From Acidobacteriaceae bacterium (GTDB lineage Bacteria > Acidobacteriota > Terriglobia > Terriglobales > Acidobacteriaceae), in NCBI GenBank assembly GCA_028283655.1, contig JAPWKE010000003.1, positions 3,527,793 through 3,591,792 on the forward strand: a stretch of DNA of 64,000 bases. Direction: 5' to 3'. The notes under the pieces were generated by a model, which was not told where the DNA came from, searched no databases, and saw only the letters and a list, made by a program, of their open reading frames with translations. The translations under genes were made by a program, and so were the position numbers. The first letter of the stretch is position 1, and each line of letters opens with the position of its first letter. Positions 60,914 through 64,000 of this stretch are shown piece after piece.

Positions 60914-62076
60914 TTCGAAGAGCCAATGCTTATCTTCGTGCCGTGAGTGTTTTCGCACTCACGGTACTTCTTTTTTCTGCCGTACACGCAGAGGCCCAAG
61001 GGCCGAAGCGGAAGGTGATCTTTGATCAGGATACGGACGGCATCATCGGAGATAACGAAGACCCGTTGGTGATGCTGTTGAACGCGCCGAACATTGATGT
61101 GCTGGGCGTAACGGTGGTGACAGGCAACGGATGGCTGAAGCAGGAGACGGCCGATGTGCTGAAGCTGCTGGAGGATTTGAAGCGGCCGGATGTGCCGGTG
61201 TACATGGGCGCGGAGTTCCCGCTGGTGCAGTCGCGCTATACGCCGGTGCGTTTGACGAAGCTGTATGGCGGGACGCGTACGGACCCGTTTCTGGGAGCGT
61301 ATGGCGAGTACAGCCCGGGGCCGGATGTGGTGAAGCCGCCGTTTGGCGGGATGCCGAAGCTGCAGCCAGCGAAGGGGCATGCGGCGGAGTTCATCATCGA
61401 GCAGGTGCATAAGTATCCGCACGAGGTGACGATTTATTGCGGTGGTGCTTTGACGAACCTGGCGCTGGCGATCTCGCTGGACCCGAGCGTTGTGGAGCTG
61501 GCGCAGGAGGTTGTTTTTATGGGCACGAGCCCGGAGATGCAGCCGAAGACGGTGAATGTCGTCTATGACCCGGAGAGCGCGCAGATGGTGTTGCATGCGC
61601 CGTGGAAGAAGATGACGGTGATTACCGTGGACGTGGCCGAGAAGCTGCACAAGACGCCGGAGATGGCGGCTGCGATCGCAAAGGGGCACAATAAAGTAGA
61701 GGCTGCGCTTTACGAAGAGCTGGTGATGAAGCCGTATCGCGAGCATAAGCCTCAACAGTGGTTCCGTATGCCGGATGAGCTGATGGCGGCATACCTGATC
61801 GATCCTTCGATCATTACAAGTTGGAAGCGCTTCTATATCGATATCGACACGATGCCGGGCATGAGCTACGGCGCGAGTTGGTATTGGGATGAAGTGCCCA
61901 AGGGCTACGCCGGCATTGCATGGCCGGACAAGCCTGAGCCGAAGCGGCAGAAGCCTGTACCGCCGCCGGAGGCGCATGTGTCTGATGTGGCGTGGGACTT
62001 CGATACCGCCCGCTTCACGCAGATGTTTCTCAACCTGATGACCATGCCGATGGCAGCACATCACGAACCAAAGTAA
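60910..62076 (+). CDS. Exported nucleoside-hydrolase-like protein B
   Basis: 388 residues from GTG 60910, overlapping the previous stop. Sec signal: RAVSVFALTVLLFSAVHA, cut near AEA/Q. The fold is that of nucleoside hydrolases: DVLGVTVVTGNGWLKQETAD, PHEVTIYCGGALTNLALAI, TVNVVYDPESAQMVLHAPWK and PDELMAAYLIDPSIIT. The metal motif is further changed, to DQDTDGIIGDNEDPLVMLL. Ribose-binding Asn is kept, the preceding Glu is not. It is the middle one of three related exported hydrolases. Confidence 0.85.
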   Translation: MIRRANAYLRAVSVFALTVLLFSAVHAEAQGPKRKVIFDQDTDGIIGDNEDPLVMLLNAPNIDVLGVTVVTGNGWLKQETADVLKLLEDLKRPDVPVYMGAEFPLVQSRYTPVRLTKLYGGTRTDPFLGAYGEYSPGPDVVKPPFGGMPKLQPAKGHAAEFIIEQVHKYPHEVTIYCGGALTNLALAISLDPSVVELAQEVVFMGTSPEMQPKTVNVVYDPESAQMVLHAPWKKMTVITVDVAEKLHKTPEMAAAIAKGHNKVEAALYEELVMKPYREHKPQQWFRMPDELMAAYLIDPSIITSWKRFYIDIDTMPGMSYGASWYWDEVPKGYAGIAWPDKPEPKRQKPVPPPEAHVSDVAWDFDTARFTQMFLNLMTMPMAAHHEPK

Positions 62077-62093
62077 GAAAGGCAGAAGTCACT

Positions 62094-62696
62094 ATGGAAC
62101 AGCAACTCGCAACCTATCGCAATTATCAGAGCGAAGATACCTGGAGCCGCACGACGAGCCTTCGCGGCTTTCCGATCGATGAGCTGCGCTCGGTACTGCA
62201 GAAGAACATTCGCCGCGGCAATGTAGAAGAAGCCGCGATTGCAGCGTTTGAGTTTTTCTCGTCCGGAGCAGACGCGGAAGAGGTGCTGTGGCGCCGGTTG
62301 GAGATTATCGCGACCGAAGACGTTGGGCTGGGTATGCCGACGGCCCCGGCGGTGATCGACGCACTGTACAAGCAGGCTGGACGCATGGCCGACCCCGGTG
62401 ATCGCTGGATCTACTGCGCTCATGCGGTGCGTTTGCTGGCGACGGCGCCTAAGGACAACATGTCGATGGAGCTTTCAGGCTGGACGCGTGGTGTGGTCGA
62501 GAGCGGCGAACGCGGCGTGCTGGTGGAAGACTTTATGGTCGACCTGCATACGCGCCGTGGCGTGGGCATGGGCCGCACGGTGGCTCACTGGTGGGAGAAT
62601 GGGGCGAAGCTGTTCAACCGCATCCCGGGCTATGACTCGAAGTGGGGCGATTACCTTCGCAAGAAGGCTGGCGCGAACGTAACGAACGAGGAGTAA
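62094..62696 (+). CDS. RarA/MgsA C-terminal-like protein within the operon
   Basis: 200 residues, no signal peptide: FPIDELRSVLQKNIRRGNVE, EAAIAAFEFFSSGADAEEVL, WRRLEIIATEDVGLGMPTA, PAVIDALYKQAGRMA and YCAHAVRLLATAPKDN. This order (a helical bundle with a R..I.A.EDVG.. turn) resembles the oligomerisation domain of RarA/MgsA clamp-loader-like ATPases, but the ATPase part is missing. It is tightly fitted between two exported hydrolase genes (18 and 4 nt gaps). The role here is unknown. The Ser/Gly-type C-terminal end is not family-like. Confidence 0.7.
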   Translation: MEQQLATYRNYQSEDTWSRTTSLRGFPIDELRSVLQKNIRRGNVEEAAIAAFEFFSSGADAEEVLWRRLEIIATEDVGLGMPTAPAVIDALYKQAGRMADPGDRWIYCAHAVRLLATAPKDNMSMELSGWTRGVVESGERGVLVEDFMVDLHTRRGVGMGRTVAHWWENGAKLFNRIPGYDSKWGDYLRKKAGANVTNEE

Positions 62697-62700
62697 GAGG

Positions 62701-63795
62701 ATGAAGCAGCGAGTGAGCATGTTGGTGTTGCTGCTGGTTTGTGCCGTGATGACGGCGCAGGCAGCGGGTAAGCGCAAAGTGATTCTGGATCAGGATGCGA
62801 TGGGGCCGGGTGGCTCCAACATGCTCTCGATGCTGCTGGCGATCGAGAGTAAGGATGTCGATGTGCTGGGCATTACCGTGGAGAGCGGCGATGGCTGGCA
62901 GGCGGAGAATGTGGCGCACACGCTGCGGATGCTGGAGCTGATCGGGCGCACGGATATCCCGGTGTATCGCGGGGCAACGAACCCGCTGCTGAACTCGCTG
63001 GAGAAAACGAAGCGCTGGGAAGCGATGCATGGCAAGCTGCAGTACAAAGGTGCCTGGATGCAGGAGTGGCCGGAGTACGCGAAGGCTCCGCGCGATCCGT
63101 GGCACGGGGCCGATGTGGTGCCTGTGATGAAGGAAGGCGAGCCGCATACGAAGCCCGCTGACGGCACGGCCGCTGAGTTTCTGGTGCACGAGGTGCGGAA
63201 GTATCCTGGCGAGGTTTCGATTGTGGCGCTGGGGCCGGTGACGAATATCGCGCTGGCGGCGAAGCTCGATGAGCAGTTTGCGGCGCAGGCGAAGGATTTT
63301 GTGTGGATGGGTGCGGCGTTGAATCCACAACCTCCTTCGCGCGATGAATACTCGCTGCAGTTTTTGTTTTCTCCGCGCTCGAACTTCAACGTGCGCTGGG
63401 ACCCGGAGGCCGCGAGCATCGTGATGGAAGCGGGCTGGAAGCATCTGCTGATTGTGCCGACGGATGCCACGATTGAGCCGAAGTTTGGCGAGCAACTGCT
63501 TGGGCCACTGCGGAAGTCGAAGTCACTGGCCGCGAAGTACATTGTGGCGTACCCGGTGATGGGGTTGCCGATGTGGGATGAGGTGACGGTGGCGCTATGG
63601 CTTGATCCGACACTGTCAAAGCATACGGAGCGCGTGTCGATGGACTTCAATACCGAGGGCAGCTCCGCGAATTATGGAGACACGCTGACGTGGCGGCCAG
63701 GCAAAGGGCCGGGGCTGGGTGAGCCCGTGGTGGATGTCGTGCGCGCGGTGGATGTGGCGCGGTTTGAGAAGATGTTTGCCGGAGCGATGGAGTAG
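62701..63795 (+). CDS. Exported nucleoside-hydrolase-like protein C
   Basis: 364 residues. Sec signal MKQRVSMLVLLLVCAVMTAQ, cut near AQA. VDVLGITVESGDGWQAENVA, GEVSIVALGPVTNIALAAKL, FNVRWDPEAASIVMEAGWKH and WDEVTVALWLDPTLS give the fold. The metal motif is DQDAMGPGGSNMLSMLL: two early Asp (30, 32) remain but the double Asp is Ser39-Asn40, so Ca2+ coordination must differ from the classical enzymes. GAGG directly precedes ATG. It is the last gene of the operon; a repeat follows. Confidence 0.85.
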   Translation: MKQRVSMLVLLLVCAVMTAQAAGKRKVILDQDAMGPGGSNMLSMLLAIESKDVDVLGITVESGDGWQAENVAHTLRMLELIGRTDIPVYRGATNPLLNSLEKTKRWEAMHGKLQYKGAWMQEWPEYAKAPRDPWHGADVVPVMKEGEPHTKPADGTAAEFLVHEVRKYPGEVSIVALGPVTNIALAAKLDEQFAAQAKDFVWMGAALNPQPPSRDEYSLQFLFSPRSNFNVRWDPEAASIVMEAGWKHLLIVPTDATIEPKFGEQLLGPLRKSKSLAAKYIVAYPVMGLPMWDEVTVALWLDPTLSKHTERVSMDFNTEGSSANYGDTLTWRPGKGPGLGEPVVDVVRAVDVARFEKMFAGAME

Positions 63796-63804
63796 AGCTT
63801 TAAG

Positions 63805-64000
63805 GCGAACACGGAGGACTCGGAGAAGCACAGAGGGGCACGGAAGGAGGGCTGATGCCCTCCTTTTTGTTTGGGCTATGACGGTGGTCTGAAGACGAAC
63901 TACTTCAAAGGCGGGAACGCAGAGGCACGGAGAAGGGCACGGAGAGAATGCAGGGGCGGCGGGAGGCTGATGTCTGGTCACAAGCAGATCCCTCGTTTCG
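63805..64000. repeat. Intergenic repeat, inverted copy of 43321-43484, plus second module
   Basis: 63805-63966 matches the reverse complement of 43321-43484 nearly base for base. From 63975 to the edge comes CACAAGCAGATCCCTCG, the reverse complement of the CGAGGGACCTGCTTGTCGC module at 36231 and 48703. The same inner hairpin (GGAGGGCTGATGCCCTCC) is present. Confidence 0.9.

Noticed and set aside
58319..60958. 879-codon minus-strand open frame, and 56695-58158 likewise
   Set aside because: His/Arg/Leu-rich shadows of the amidohydrolase and hydrolase genes on the plus strand; no ribosome site or domain.

Overview
The window looks like a chromosome segment of a soil Acidobacteriota, most likely class Terriglobia (Terriglobus, Granulicella or Edaphobacter type). 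The reasons are the high GC, a very large Oar-like TonB-dependent receptor with an N-terminal carboxypeptidase-regulatory-like domain, a tetraether/membrane-spanning-lipid synthase-like radical SAM enzyme, many Sec/lipoprotein-type secreted proteins of unknown role, and dispersed intergenic repeats. The genus is inference. I saw no rRNA, tRNA or CRISPR array.

Layout. 1-2.8 kb: partial Uma2-type nuclease gene, cytosolic nucleoside hydrolase, HigBA-type toxin-antitoxin pair and a phage-type GH24 lysozyme. 2.9-7.7 kb: plus-strand lipoate/2-oxoacid dehydrogenase block (E3, NTF2-like protein, LipB, two-lipoyl-domain E2) ended by a strong terminator. 7.8-24.5 kb: a minus-strand phage-morphogenesis block running fibre-like protein, large terminase, three cargo genes (HipA-like kinase, PhyH dioxygenase, DUF3037-like), portal, prohead protease, scaffold-like, capsid, connectors, tail proteins. 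I see no integrase, repressor, replication gene or tape measure, so it may be a domesticated prophage or gene-transfer-agent-like element. 24.6-27 kb: Gfo/Idh/MocA oxidoreductase and a lipoprotein. 27-28.8 kb: a minus-strand set with a sigma-region-4-like regulator and a zinc-ribbon protein behind a consensus promoter, perhaps the regulatory arm of the phage-like block.

29-52 kb is mostly ordinary chromosome: MltG, the Tes-like radical SAM enzyme, an Abi_2 abortive-infection protein, AraC regulator, flavin reductase, an EF-hand/ApbE-DUF2271/PepSY redox operon, MutY, M28 peptidase, XRE-cupin regulator, nucleotidase, DHA2 exporter, DUF72 and HrpB.

52-63.8 kb reads as one functional locus: TonB-dependent receptor (minus) divergent from a LysR regulator, then two paralogous amidohydrolases (one cytosolic, one with a Tat signal), three signal-peptide-bearing nucleoside-hydrolase-like proteins and a small protein resembling the C-terminal domain of RarA/MgsA. 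I infer an outer-membrane-to-periplasm system that captures and breaks down nucleosides or related N-glycosides. The three hydrolases have altered metal-binding motifs, so the true substrate may be unusual. The right edge carries an inverted copy of an intergenic repeat also found at 43.3 kb.
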